From Anoxynatronum sibiricum (lineage in GTDB: Bacteria > Bacillota > Clostridia > Peptostreptococcales > Tindalliaceae), in contig NZ_JBCITM010000002.1 of NCBI RefSeq assembly GCF_039414295.1, positions 124,001 to 188,000 on the forward strand: a stretch of 64,000 nt of DNA, written 5' to 3'. Below, in pieces: positions 8,122-17,597 of this stretch. The notes beneath the pieces were generated by a model. It made no database searches. It worked only from the letters and a program-made list of their open reading frames with translations, and had not been told where the DNA came from. The translations under genes and the position numbers were made by a program. How positions within the stretch are numbered: position 1 is the first letter of the stretch; every line of letters starts with the position of its first letter.

Positions 8122-10083
8122 TTAAACTCTCTTAAAGAGTTTTTCAAGGTCGTAATCCCGCATTTTTAGAACGATTGGGCGTCCATGTGGACATGTAAGT
8201 GGAATCGGAAGACGAATCATCTGATCTAAAAGGGCCGTCATTTCCATGCGATTCAATGAATCGTGTGCTTTAATGGCAAGTCGACAAGCATGTCTAATGA
8301 GTTTTTCCAGAGGTAGCGGATGATGCTGCCACTCTTCTCTCATGAACTCATCAATCAGACTCTTTAAAAAGTTGATTTCTGCCGGCAATCCCATTTGATA
8401 TGGCACACCGGTAATTCGAACAGACTGGTGACCAAATAATTCAAGAATAAAGCCCATTTGTTTAAACTTGCTATTATGAGCCATCACCCAATCCATTTCT
8501 GAGATCGATAAGTCTATGATGGGTCCTTCCATTAGTTCCTGAATTGCCACACCCTGTTGACGGGCCTCGCTTAACAATGATTCATACATGATGCGTTCGT
8601 GGGCAGCATGCTGATCAATTAAATAAAGATACTCACCTGACTCAAGCATAATATATGTCTTAAAAGCCTGCCCCAAAAGATGGTATTGACGATTTGTCAG
8701 CACTTCATCCAGAAACTGTTGTTGTGATTGTAGTGCGGGATTGATTGGTGACGTGGGAGGTATGACATTCGTATGTGATGCAGTATAATGCACTTCAGTT
8801 TGCCTGACTTCAAATTGAGCAGATGTCTGAACCACTCTGTTATCAGGTTTAAACGCATCACGTTTCTCTCTATCTGGCATGAAATCAGTTTTCAGATTCA
8901 ATGATTCATCATTTTGCTCCCTTTGAGACTCAGACAATGCCTTGTTGGTTGTTTCAATCTTATCAGACCTTCGCTGCAGATTTTGCAAATGAAATTGCTC
9001 TCCTGATAGTGACTTGCCGTATGCATGTGTATGAGCCAAACCGTAGGTCCTGGATGGTTCTGAGTGAACCATGGTAGTTTGTGTTTGAAGTGCTTGCTTA
9101 ACGTAATCACCTAGTGACTCAACGATCCATTGTGGATACTGAAATTTAATGGCTACTTTTGATGGATGAACGTTAACATCCAATAGTTCTGGAGTAATGT
9201 CAATATAGAGAACACATAGAGGGAAGCGATTTACCATCAAGGCACCTTCATAAGCCTGCTCAAGTCCCTGTGTCAACACTTCACTGCGTACACTTCTGCC
9301 ATTCACATAATAGAACTGATACTGACGATTTCCTCTTGATGCATGGGGTTGGCACAGCAGACCACTGATTGATAAACGATAGTTCTCAAGAAAGTATGTT
9401 TTTTGAGCTGTTTCAAACATATTTCGACCAATTTCTTCTGGAAATATCGACAAAACAGCAGGCGAAAGCCCATTTTCACCTCGGGTAGTTAACGTAATAT
9501 TATTATTGTTGATGTACTGAAAGGCAATATCTGGTCTGCTTAGCGCTAACCGTGTGATCAACTCGGATATACGTGCTGATTCTGCACCATCGCTTTTCAT
9601 GAACTTAAGGCGTGCCGGCGTTTGATAAAAAAGATCCCGGACGATGATCCGGGTTCCATCTGGGCAACCTGTTTCTTCCATTGACGTCATCTGCCCACTT
9701 TCAAAGATGGCCCTGTAGCCACTTATGCGTGATTGTTGCTTTGTGGTGATTTCAACCCTTGAAACTGCCGCTATGCTTGCCAGTGCTTCACCTCTGAACC
9801 CCAGTGTATGCAAATGCTGCAGATCATCAATAGTGCGCAGTTTTGAAGTGGTATGTGACTTAAAGGCAATTTCAATTTCATCTCCCGGAATACCTGTCCC
9901 ATTGTCAGTAACCACTATGCAACGTTTGCCTCCTTGCTGTATTTCAACCTGAATAATCGTTGCTCTTGCATCAATGGCATTTTCCATCAACTCTTTAACC
10001 ACTGAAAAAGGACCTTCAATTACTTCTCCAGCCGCGATTTGATTAATCATATGGGCATCCAACTGCCGAATGCTGTGTGTCAT
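8122..10083 (-). CDS. mutL: DNA mismatch repair endonuclease MutL
   Basis: MutL couples mismatch recognition by MutS to strand incision. The N-terminal GHKL ATPase shows KELMENAIDA (catalytic Glu31, Asn35), DNGTGI and GFRGEALASIAAVS. The C-terminal domain carries the endonuclease motif DQHAAHERIMYE and the zinc-site motif CPHGRP, so this is the nicking type of MutL found in bacteria without MutH. The linker of about 130 residues is low in conservation. GGGAGGTG precedes the ATG at 10083; an in-frame TTG at 10098 overlaps that site. 653 residues is a normal length. Confidence 0.97.
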   Translation of the reverse strand: MTHSIRQLDAHMINQIAAGEVIEGPFSVVKELMENAIDARATIIQVEIQQGGKRCIVVTDNGTGIPGDEIEIAFKSHTTSKLRTIDDLQHLHTLGFRGEALASIAAVSRVEITTKQQSRISGYRAIFESGQMTSMEETGCPDGTRIIVRDLFYQTPARLKFMKSDGAESARISELITRLALSRPDIAFQYINNNNITLTTRGENGLSPAVLSIFPEEIGRNMFETAQKTYFLENYRLSISGLLCQPHASRGNRQYQFYYVNGRSVRSEVLTQGLEQAYEGALMVNRFPLCVLYIDITPELLDVNVHPSKVAIKFQYPQWIVESLGDYVKQALQTQTTMVHSEPSRTYGLAHTHAYGKSLSGEQFHLQNLQRRSDKIETTNKALSESQREQNDESLNLKTDFMPDREKRDAFKPDNRVVQTSAQFEVRQTEVHYTASHTNVIPPTSPINPALQSQQQFLDEVLTNRQYHLLGQAFKTYIMLESGEYLYLIDQHAAHERIMYESLLSEARQQGVAIQELMEGPIIDLSISEMDWVMAHNSKFKQMGFILELFGHQSVRITGVPYQMGLPAEINFLKSLIDEFMREEWQHHPLPLEKLIRHACRLAIKAHDSLNRMEMTALLDQMIRLPIPLTCPHGRPIVLKMRDYDLEKLFKRV

Positions 10084-10143
10084 CTTAACACCTCCCAACG
10101 TTGACTCAGATCATCAATCTGGTGACTGCAACATACACAGGGA

Positions 10144-12906
10144 TTATGGAATTCTGATTGATTTATTCTGTTCTTCCTGATCTGAAAGGGTATTTTCCAA
10201 TAGATTTATTGATTCCTTTTGCAGTTCATAAAGCTTATTTAGTGCTTCTAACGGTGTCATTGTCATTACATCCAAATCCTGTATGGATCCGAGGTAATTC
10301 TTCAGTTTCTTGTAGTGAATTTGCGAATTTCGAGTATGCTGAGGGAGTGGATGTACCTGCGGAAGTATTTGGGAAGCCGGCGCTTTTACTTTGACGCACT
10401 CCTGTCTTTTTTCAAAGATGGAAATGGGAGGCTGTGAAGCGTCAAACCTATTTTCCAGTACGTTCAAAATAGCTTTCGCCTCTTCCAGAACCTCTTCCGG
10501 CAACCCCGCCAGCTTGGCAACCTGAATCCCATAGCTTTTATCACTCGTTCCTTCAATCACTTTGCGCAAAAAAATGACTTCATGGGACTTTTCTTTGACA
10601 GCTACCCGATAATTCGCCACACCGGCGAAGGTTTCTTCCAGTTCAGTTAGTTCGTGGTAATGTGTGGAAAATAGTGTTTTGGCGCCGATGTTTTCGTGCA
10701 AATAATCAATCACTGACCATGCAATACTCAAACCATCATAAGTACTGGTACCTCTTCCCACTTCATCAAGAATGATCAAACTTCGGTGCGTCGCTGATCG
10801 CAATATAGATGATACTTCACTCATTTCAACCATAAACGTACTTTGTCCCTGAGATAGATCATCACTGGCACCAATTCGGGTGAAAACTCTATCCACCACA
10901 CCAATATGGGCGGCATCAGCAGGCACGTAAGATCCCATCTGGGCCATGAGGACAATCAGTGCCACCTGACGCATGTAAGTCGATTTACCAGCCATGTTGG
11001 GGCCTGTAATGAGGTGGATAAACCGTTGCTGTTGATTGATCGTGGTATCATTAGGAACAAACTGATGATGCTGAAGGGTTTTTTCAACCACCGGATGGCG
11101 TCCGTTTCGAATAGTAATGCCACTGTGATTTTCCACCTTCGGGCATTGATATCGGTTTTGAAAGGCCGTTTCTGCAAGCGCTGCAATTGCATCGATCGTG
11201 GAAATGGCTCGACCTGTTTGCTGAAGATCAGCAATATGAGTCTTAAGCACATCTCGAATATCTGAAAATACCCTGGATTCAAGCAAAAAAGCTTTTTCTT
11301 CTGCTCCTAAAATCTTGGCCTCAAGGTCTTTCAGCGGATCTGTAATATATCGTTCACAGTTGGCCAGTGTTTGCTTGCGCTGGTAATACTCTGGTATTAA
11401 TTGAACATTAGACTTGGTTACTTCAATATAGTAACCAAATACTCGGTTAAATCCAGTTTTCAGGTTTTTAATGCCCGTTGCATCCCGCTCATTTTTTTCG
11501 TAAGTGGCTATCCATTGTTTCCCTTCTTTCGCAGCACTTCGCAACTCATCAATTTCCTGATGATAGCCTTCTTTAATAACACCACCATCTTTGATTTGCA
11601 GTGGAGCTTCTTCATGGATCGATTTATCCAGCAGATCGATTAATGTCTCTTTAGGATCCACAAGGCCCATTTGCTGGTCAATCAGTTGGCTGCCCGTGCT
11701 GCTGCCAAGACGATTTTGAACTTGGGCAATGTTGATCAGCGTTTGTTTCAGTGCCAAAAGATCTCTTGGATTGGCTGTTTGGAAGGATATTTTTCCGATA
11801 AGTCTTTCCAGATCATAGACTGATTGAAGCAACTTTCGAATGTCTTGTCGGATCAATGGATGATCCAGAAAGTATGTGACCGCTTCTAATCGTTGATTAA
11901 TGGCAGTGGCATCAAGTAAGGGCTCTTCTACCCATCTCCTCAACATTCTTCCACCCATCGCTGTTTTGGTTTTATCTAGCACCCATAGAAGTGTACCTTT
12001 TCGCTGTTTATCCCGTAGTGTTTCTGTCAGTTCGAGGTTTTGACGGGTATGAAGATCTAACACCATGGTTTTCTGATGCACAAGAAGCTGAATGTGGGTA
12101 AAGTGTTCCAATGTTCGTTTCTGAGTGCTTTCAATATATTCATAAAGCACCGCCAACGTCTCAATGGCTTTATCAGACAACTGCTCTAAAACAGCTATTG
12201 TCTCAGGTCTCTGAAATTGTCGGTACAATCGCTCATAAGTTTTGTCAGAGAGAGCCATTTCCCGGTAAGAACGGGCATCTGTCAGAAAAATGCCTGCTCC
12301 CTGACTCCATTTATGAAGACGTTGCAACGGGGAGGCAGCATCTTCATTATTCAAAGTAGTATCATTAACGGCATCTGCCAATATTTCACCCGGCCTAATA
12401 CGCCCCAGTTCGTTTAATAGAGTTTCAACCGTACTTTCTTCCGACTGAATCATGACAGACATTTCACCGGTGGAAAGATCAGCAAAAGCTAATGCCCATT
12501 TTGATCCTGTTAATGTGATGGCAGCAAGATAATGATTCTGTTTTTCATCAAGAAGACTGGAATCAGTCACTGTACCAGGTGTAATGACGCGAACGACCTC
12601 TCGGCGAACAATGCCTGTGGCCATGGCTGGATCCTCTGTCTGCTCACAAATAGCCACTTTATAGCCTTTTCGAATTAAACGATCGATGTAACCCTGTGCC
12701 GAATGGTGAGGAACACCGCACATGGGCGCCCGCTCCTCTTTTCCACAATTTCTCCCTGTAAGGGTGATTTCCAGTTCTCTTGAAGCTACCTGTGCATCTT
12801 CAAAAAATAGCTCGTAAAAATCACCCAGTCGATAAAACAACAACGTATCCGGGTATGCTGCCTTAATTTGCTGATATTGTTGCATCATCGGTGTTAGTCC
12901 TGACAA
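10144..12906 (-). CDS. mutS: DNA mismatch repair protein MutS
   Basis: MutS binds mismatches and small loops and recruits MutL. The 920-residue product begins LTPMMQQYQQIK, followed by the mismatch-reading FYRLGDFYELFFEDA region of domain I, the lever/clamp domains, and the ABC ATPase with Walker A GPNMAGKST, SQGQSTFMVEM, the Walker B segment LIILDEVGRGTSTYDGLSIAW and FSTHYHELTELE. GAGGAG lies 8 bases before TTG 12906; an in-frame GTG at 12915 overlaps the ribosome site. It is followed by mutL. Confidence 0.97.
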   Translation of the reverse strand: MSGLTPMMQQYQQIKAAYPDTLLFYRLGDFYELFFEDAQVASRELEITLTGRNCGKEERAPMCGVPHHSAQGYIDRLIRKGYKVAICEQTEDPAMATGIVRREVVRVITPGTVTDSSLLDEKQNHYLAAITLTGSKWALAFADLSTGEMSVMIQSEESTVETLLNELGRIRPGEILADAVNDTTLNNEDAASPLQRLHKWSQGAGIFLTDARSYREMALSDKTYERLYRQFQRPETIAVLEQLSDKAIETLAVLYEYIESTQKRTLEHFTHIQLLVHQKTMVLDLHTRQNLELTETLRDKQRKGTLLWVLDKTKTAMGGRMLRRWVEEPLLDATAINQRLEAVTYFLDHPLIRQDIRKLLQSVYDLERLIGKISFQTANPRDLLALKQTLINIAQVQNRLGSSTGSQLIDQQMGLVDPKETLIDLLDKSIHEEAPLQIKDGGVIKEGYHQEIDELRSAAKEGKQWIATYEKNERDATGIKNLKTGFNRVFGYYIEVTKSNVQLIPEYYQRKQTLANCERYITDPLKDLEAKILGAEEKAFLLESRVFSDIRDVLKTHIADLQQTGRAISTIDAIAALAETAFQNRYQCPKVENHSGITIRNGRHPVVEKTLQHHQFVPNDTTINQQQRFIHLITGPNMAGKSTYMRQVALIVLMAQMGSYVPADAAHIGVVDRVFTRIGASDDLSQGQSTFMVEMSEVSSILRSATHRSLIILDEVGRGTSTYDGLSIAWSVIDYLHENIGAKTLFSTHYHELTELEETFAGVANYRVAVKEKSHEVIFLRKVIEGTSDKSYGIQVAKLAGLPEEVLEEAKAILNVLENRFDASQPPISIFEKRQECVKVKAPASQILPQVHPLPQHTRNSQIHYKKLKNYLGSIQDLDVMTMTPLEALNKLYELQKESINLLENTLSDQEEQNKSIRIP

Positions 12907-12949
12907 TATCACCACTCCTCAAGATGCGTGCCAATAGCTTTCGCATTGA

Positions 12950-14308
12950 TTACACATCATCATCTTCCAATGGGCATACACCCAATAACGAGAAAGTCTT
13001 CGCATCAGTGATTGTTACCGGTACAATATGTCCAATTAATTCTTTTCTTCCTGCAAAATTAACCAATTTATGCGTTTCTGTTCGTCCGGTAAGGCGATCA
13101 GGGTTATTTTTGCTGATTCCCTCCACCAGTACGGACAGTGTTTCACCAATAATCCGTTGATTATTCGCCAGTCCCATCTCATTAACCGCTGCAACCAGTT
13201 GATTGAACCGTCGCATTTTGTCTTCATCTGCCACCTGATTTTTCATTTCCGCTGCCGGAGTCCCAGTTCTCACTGAGTACAGAAAGGTGAAGGCTGCATC
13301 ATAACCCACTGCTTTTACCAGCGTTAAAGTATCTTCAAAATCTTCATCAGTTTCTCCCGGAAACCCCACAATTATGTCAGTGGTAATGGCGATATCGGGA
13401 ATCTTTGATTTGAGTTTCTGAACTTTATCAAGATACGTTTCGCGGGTGTACTTTCGGTTCATTTCTTTCAGAATCTGATTGCTTCCCGCCTGCACCGGCA
13501 AATGAAGATGATTGCAGACCTTTTTCAAACTGGCCATGGCTTCCATCAATTTTTCTGAGAAGTCTGCCGGATGTGAAGTCATGAATCTGATCCGCTGAAT
13601 GCCGGGTACATCATGGATTAAGTACAGCAAATCCGCGAAATCGACTTTCCCACCTAAAGTCTTCCCATAGGAGTTGACATTCTGACCGAGCAATGTTACC
13701 TCTACCGTCCCCTGGACGGCCAGTTGATGAATTTCTTCCAATATCTTCTCTGGCTCTCTGCTGCGTTCTCGTCCTCTGGTATAGGGCACTATACAATAAG
13801 AGCAAAAATTGTTGCAGCCATACATGATATTAACAAACGCTTTTGAAACATGTTTGCGCTCCACCGGGAGATCTTCTGCTATTTCTTCTTCATTGTCCCA
13901 TACTTCCACCAGCAACCCTTCCATTGACTGGGAATTGGCCAGCAACTCTGGAAATCGGTGTAGATTGTGAGTGCCGAAAATTAAATCCACAAAAGGATAA
14001 GATTTTCTGATTTTTTCCACCACATGTTTTTGCTGCATCATGCAACCACAAATGGCCAGAATCAGATCAGGGTTCTTTTCTTTTAAGTGCTTCAATTCTC
14101 CCAAATTTCCATATACTTTCAGTTCTGCATTTTCGCGAACGCAGCAGGTGTTAAGAATGATTAAGTCTGCCTGATCAAGACTGTCGGCTTCCAAATAGTT
14201 CATTTGCCCTAACATGGCAGCCAGTTTTTCGGAATCATGCTCATTCATTTGACACCCATAGGTCTTAATATGAAAACACTTTTCATTCATTATCACATTC
14301 GACACCAT
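12950..14308 (-). CDS. miaB: tRNA-2-methylthio-N6-dimethylallyladenosine synthase
   Basis: MiaB is a radical-SAM methylthiotransferase that turns i6A37 into ms2i6A37 in tRNA. The N-terminal cluster cysteines are in TYGCQMNEHD, NTCCVREN and CGCMMQ; the radical-SAM CxxxCxxC is in GCNNFCSYCIVPYTRGRERSR; a TRAM domain closes the protein. The start is uncertain: ATG 14308 directly abuts GAAGG, so GTG 14296 or ATG 14290 may be used instead. A TACAAT (complement of 14328-14333) could be the -10 of this promoter. It heads the miaB-mutS-mutL-miaA-hfq operon. Confidence 0.95.
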   Translation of the reverse strand: MVSNVIMNEKCFHIKTYGCQMNEHDSEKLAAMLGQMNYLEADSLDQADLIILNTCCVRENAELKVYGNLGELKHLKEKNPDLILAICGCMMQQKHVVEKIRKSYPFVDLIFGTHNLHRFPELLANSQSMEGLLVEVWDNEEEIAEDLPVERKHVSKAFVNIMYGCNNFCSYCIVPYTRGRERSREPEKILEEIHQLAVQGTVEVTLLGQNVNSYGKTLGGKVDFADLLYLIHDVPGIQRIRFMTSHPADFSEKLMEAMASLKKVCNHLHLPVQAGSNQILKEMNRKYTRETYLDKVQKLKSKIPDIAITTDIIVGFPGETDEDFEDTLTLVKAVGYDAAFTFLYSVRTGTPAAEMKNQVADEDKMRRFNQLVAAVNEMGLANNQRIIGETLSVLVEGISKNNPDRLTGRTETHKLVNFAGRKELIGHIVPVTITDAKTFSLLGVCPLEDDDV

Positions 14309-14368
14309 CCTTCAAATATCTTTTATCATTGTACCCTATTTCACTCTTAATCGGAAGGCCTCTTCATT

Positions 14369-14716
14369 ATGAGACCTGTGTCGAATATTTCACATATTAT
14401 CTTGAAAAGCATGAAGTTGCCGTTGCTCGAATTGACAATGGTAATAATCTTTATTAGTAGGGATGGCTTACTACTAGTAAGCGTACCACTTGAAAACACC
14501 GTCATCGATCTTTCAGAATCAGGTGTCACCCCTGTTCCTCAAAATATGATGTCTGGTGGTGGGCGTCAGTGAGGCATATCCCCAATGGTACCTCTGGAAC
14601 CTGCTGGTTCGACAGAAAGCTTCAGCAAACAGCTTCAGAATATTCCAAAAGAACTCAATGAACAGACTTCAGTTCCTTCAGAATGTTTTGGTGGACAACC
14701 ACCCGCTCAACCATAA
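14369..14716 (+). other. small open frame interrupted by one UGA, nature unknown
   Basis: This intergenic stretch has no recognised gene. ATG 14369, with GGAAGG 10 bases before it, opens a 67-codon frame with a hydrophobic start (LPLLELTMVIIFI) that stops at UGA 14570-14572; the same frame then continues for 47 codons, rich in Q, P, S and E, to TAA 14714. A terminator hairpin follows at 14732. It may be a decayed gene, a short real protein ending at UGA, or chance. A TTGACA occurs at 14432 without a good -10. I do not recognise either peptide. Confidence 0.25.
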
Positions 14717-14731
14717 GGTTGAGCCGCAATA

Positions 14732-14772
14732 ATCAAAATGCTGACTCATTGATTTTGAGTCAGCATTTTGAT
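14732..14772. terminator. terminator downstream of the trans-sulfuration gene
   Basis: A perfect 17-base-pair stem (14732-14748 with 14756-14772) with core AATGCTGACTCA and a 7-base loop, flanked by A/T runs. It can end the minus-strand gene at 14791 and any plus-strand transcript from 14.3 kb. A second small hairpin, CTCAACC-ATAA-GGTTGAG, lies just before it. Confidence 0.85.
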
Positions 14773-14790
14773 GTTATTTCTTTCTTTCAT

Positions 14791-15975
14791 TTACGGAAGC
14801 TTATTCAGCGCTATTTCAAATTCTGCCACGATATCATCAAAATCTTCAAGTCCGCTGGACAGTCTCAATGTGCCTGCCGAAATACCTGCCCGTTTCAGTT
14901 CTTTATCATCGAGAGCTCTATGAGACGTTTTCGCCGGATATGAAAGTGTCGTGGATACGCCTGCAAGGCTTGGAACAAGTCTGATACTGTCCAAATCGCG
15001 AATGAGTTGATAAGCAGCGGTTTCTCCACCTTTCAGGTCAAAACTCAACATGCCTCCAAATAGCTCCTTCTGAAATAGTTTTTTCCCGATTTCATGGGTA
15101 GGCGATTTGGCAAGCCCTGGATAGTAAACCTTTTCAACTTTCGGATGTTTTTCCAGATAAGAAGCCATTTGCATGGCATTAATCGAATGTTGTCGAACTC
15201 TCAACTCCAAGGTTCTTAAGCTTCTCACCAGCAACCACGCATCAAAAGGGCTCATCATGGGACCATATAAAGCAGCGATTTCATCAATTTTATCCATCAC
15301 CGCTCGTTTTTGAGTGACGACTATCCCCCCGGTGACATCGCTATGTCCACAAATGTATTTTGTGGCACTATATACCACGACATCAGCTCCAAGATTTAAC
15401 GGTCTGCAAATAACAGCTGTGGCAAATGTATTGTCCACAATAAGCTTGATCCCGCAATTCTTGCAAATTTCAACCATTTTTTCTAGATCCACAACATCCA
15501 TCATCGGATTGGAAATCGTTTCAACATAAAGCAGGCGAGTATTATGACGTACAGCCTCAGTAATTGATTCGATCGTTGGAGACACAAAAGTGACGTCAAT
15601 ATTGAAGCGATTTAGTTCGTTTTTCATAAATGAATAAGTACCGCCATAAAGAACATTGGCAGCAACAATGTGATCACCCGTCTCCACATGCGCCAGGATG
15701 GACAAAGTAATTGCCGCCATACCCGATGCGTAGACGCCGCTAGCTTCGCCACCATCAATCTGTGACATGATTTCTTTCAGGGCATCATGTACAGGGTTTC
15801 CATTGCGGGAATAGATGTAGCCAGGTGCATCCCCGGCATAAACCCGATCGAGCATTTCCACATCTTCGAAATCAAAAACAGAACTCATGGTGATTGGCAG
15901 TGATTTGGGTCTTGAGACAGAGTCTGGCAGTTTGCTTCCCATATGTGTCAGATAAGTCTGCATCCTTTTTTCCAT
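14791..15975 (-). CDS. trans-sulfuration PLP enzyme (methionine gamma-lyase / cystathionine gamma-synthase type)
   Basis: A 394-residue Cys/Met metabolism PLP enzyme. The PLP lysine is in VYSATKYICGHSD, with YSRNGNPVHDALKEI, LYGGTYSFM and VDNTFATAVICRPLNLGADVV as supporting motifs. Family members split or build thioether amino acids: methionine gamma-lyase, cystathionine gamma-lyase or O-acetylhomoserine sulfhydrylase are all possible, and sequence reading alone does not decide. AGGAAGG is 7 bases before ATG 15975. It has its own promoter at 16064-16092 and a terminator, so it is a single-gene unit. Confidence 0.88.
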   Translation of the reverse strand: MEKRMQTYLTHMGSKLPDSVSRPKSLPITMSSVFDFEDVEMLDRVYAGDAPGYIYSRNGNPVHDALKEIMSQIDGGEASGVYASGMAAITLSILAHVETGDHIVAANVLYGGTYSFMKNELNRFNIDVTFVSPTIESITEAVRHNTRLLYVETISNPMMDVVDLEKMVEICKNCGIKLIVDNTFATAVICRPLNLGADVVVYSATKYICGHSDVTGGIVVTQKRAVMDKIDEIAALYGPMMSPFDAWLLVRSLRTLELRVRQHSINAMQMASYLEKHPKVEKVYYPGLAKSPTHEIGKKLFQKELFGGMLSFDLKGGETAAYQLIRDLDSIRLVPSLAGVSTTLSYPAKTSHRALDDKELKRAGISAGTLRLSSGLEDFDDIVAEFEIALNKLP

Positions 15976-16063
15976 TTCAGTCCTTCCTCTCATTTAGAAT
16001 ATTTCTTTTTATTTGATGTAATATTCTCCGTCTGATGTGCAGGCTTTCTCATCCGTTAAAACT

Positions 16064-16092
16064 ATTATAGGTGATTACGTCATAAGGTTCAA
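16064..16092 (-). promoter_or_regulatory. promoter of the trans-sulfuration gene
   Basis: On the minus strand TTGAAC (16087-16092), a 17-base spacer and TATAAT (16064-16069). The leader to the start codon is about 85 bases; no SAM or T-box riboswitch was recognised in it. The -35 overlaps the U-tract of the upstream citrate synthase terminator. Confidence 0.75.
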
Positions 16093-16119
16093 ATAAAAAG
16101 CCACTCCCGAAGGAGCAGC
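16091..16119 (-). terminator. terminator after citrate synthase
   Basis: On the minus strand an 8-base-pair stem GCTGCTCC/GGAGTGGC (two G-T pairs) with a TTCG tetraloop, followed by TTTTTATTT. It lies 30 bases past the citrate synthase stop codon. Confidence 0.8.
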
Positions 16120-16148
16120 TCCCATAAGTCTATTATTTATCAGTATTC

Positions 16149-17597
16149 TTAACGCTGATTTAGTGTAACATAGTCAGTTATTGGAGAAACACTTTTATAC
16201 GCAGGACGCATTATCTTATTATCGCTGATGATTTGTTCAATGCGATGTGCGCACCACCCTGCTATTCGGGCAGTTGCAAAAAGTGGCGTATATAACTCTT
16301 CAGGAATACCTAACAATTCATATACAAATCCAGAATAGAGGTCAACATTGGCACAAATGGTAAAATCTGGCCCTTTCACTTCGCAAAGTATTTCTTTTGT
16401 GATGGTTTCAATGTGATAATATAGATTGAACATTTCTTCTGCATTTTTTTCTCTGGCCAAATCATGTGCTTTCTCCCGCAATAATTCTGCACGTGGATCT
16501 GTTATGGTGTACACAGCGTGACCCATTCCATATATGAGCCCTGCTCCATCGTATGCTTCTCTATTCAGTATTTTTATCAGATAATCTTTGAGAGCCTCTC
16601 TTTTGTGCCAGTTGTGACAGTTTTGTTTAATATCATCTACCATGGATTTTACTTGTTTATTCGCACCACCATGTTTTGGTCCTTTAAGAGACCCAACAGC
16701 AGTTGAAATAGCTGAGTAAGTATCGGTACCACTGGACGAAACCACTCGATTTGCAAAAGCAGAATTATTACCGCCACCATGCTCTGCATGAATCACCAAA
16801 CAGAGATCCAAAATTTCCGCTTCATTTTTTGTATATTGATTGTCTTTTCGGATCATATGAAGTATATTTTCTGCTGTTCCAATGCCAGACACTGGAGCGT
16901 GAATATAGAGACTCTTGCCATCAAAGTAATGTGCTTTTGCCTGGTAACCATAGGAAATAACTGTGGGAAACCGGGCAATCAGTTCGATACTTTGCTTGAG
17001 AACGTTAGCCACACCTATATCATCTGGATTTTCATCATAAGAATAGAAAGCCAGCACACTCCGTTGAAGCTTGTTCATGATATCTTTGCTGGGGGCCTTC
17101 AAAATCATATTCTCAGTGAAATTACGGGGCAGTGATCTACTTGTGTCCAATAGTTCCTGAAAGTCTTCCAACGCTGTCACAACAGGCAGTTCGCCAAACA
17201 GAATTAAATATGCCACTTCTTCAAAACCATGGCGTTCCTCTTCCTGACATCGTCTCATCAAGTCTGTCATGTCAATACCTCGATAATACAGCTTTCCCGT
17301 CGTTGGAACTTTTCGCTCTTCATTCATGAGGTAGCCGTGGACATCAGCGATTTGAGTCAGACCAACAAGAACGCCAGTTCCATTGCTGTTACGCAATCCT
17401 CGCTTCACTTCGTATTGTTCATAATAAGATGGATGAATCACATTGTTGGCTGCAACTTTTTCAGTTAATGATGCAAAGGAAACAGATTCACGAAAGCTCG
17501 AAACATTTCTCTTTAATAAATTTGTTGCCAGCGTGTCATCAGCAGCATTGTTTATTTTTGCAGCTGAAGCAGATGTAATTGCGAGATCATAAGGCAT
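16149..17597 (-). CDS. citrate synthase (citrate/2-methylcitrate synthase family)
   Basis: Condenses acetyl-CoA with oxaloacetate to give citrate. The 482-residue product is of the long clostridial type with an N-terminal extension of about 70 residues before the core. Catalytic-region motifs are HAEHGGGNNSAFANR, GPKHGGANKQ, GMGHAVYTITDPRAELL and the C-terminal ATARIAGWCAHRIEQ. GGAGG sits 9 bases before ATG 17597, and the gene overlaps the end of the isocitrate dehydrogenase gene by 11 bases, so translation is probably coupled. With that gene it would run the oxidative branch from oxaloacetate to 2-oxoglutarate for glutamate synthesis; no aconitase is in the window. Confidence 0.93.
   Translation of the reverse strand: MPYDLAITSASAAKINNAADDTLATNLLKRNVSSFRESVSFASLTEKVAANNVIHPSYYEQYEVKRGLRNSNGTGVLVGLTQIADVHGYLMNEERKVPTTGKLYYRGIDMTDLMRRCQEEERHGFEEVAYLILFGELPVVTALEDFQELLDTSRSLPRNFTENMILKAPSKDIMNKLQRSVLAFYSYDENPDDIGVANVLKQSIELIARFPTVISYGYQAKAHYFDGKSLYIHAPVSGIGTAENILHMIRKDNQYTKNEAEILDLCLVIHAEHGGGNNSAFANRVVSSSGTDTYSAISTAVGSLKGPKHGGANKQVKSMVDDIKQNCHNWHKREALKDYLIKILNREAYDGAGLIYGMGHAVYTITDPRAELLREKAHDLAREKNAEEMFNLYYHIETITKEILCEVKGPDFTICANVDLYSGFVYELLGIPEELYTPLFATARIAGWCAHRIEQIISDNKIMRPAYKSVSPITDYVTLNQR

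Noticed and set aside
15976..16063. Possible SAM or T-box riboswitch before the trans-sulfuration gene
   Set aside because: The ~85-base leader lacks the conserved core and is too short for a T-box; only a promoter is supported.
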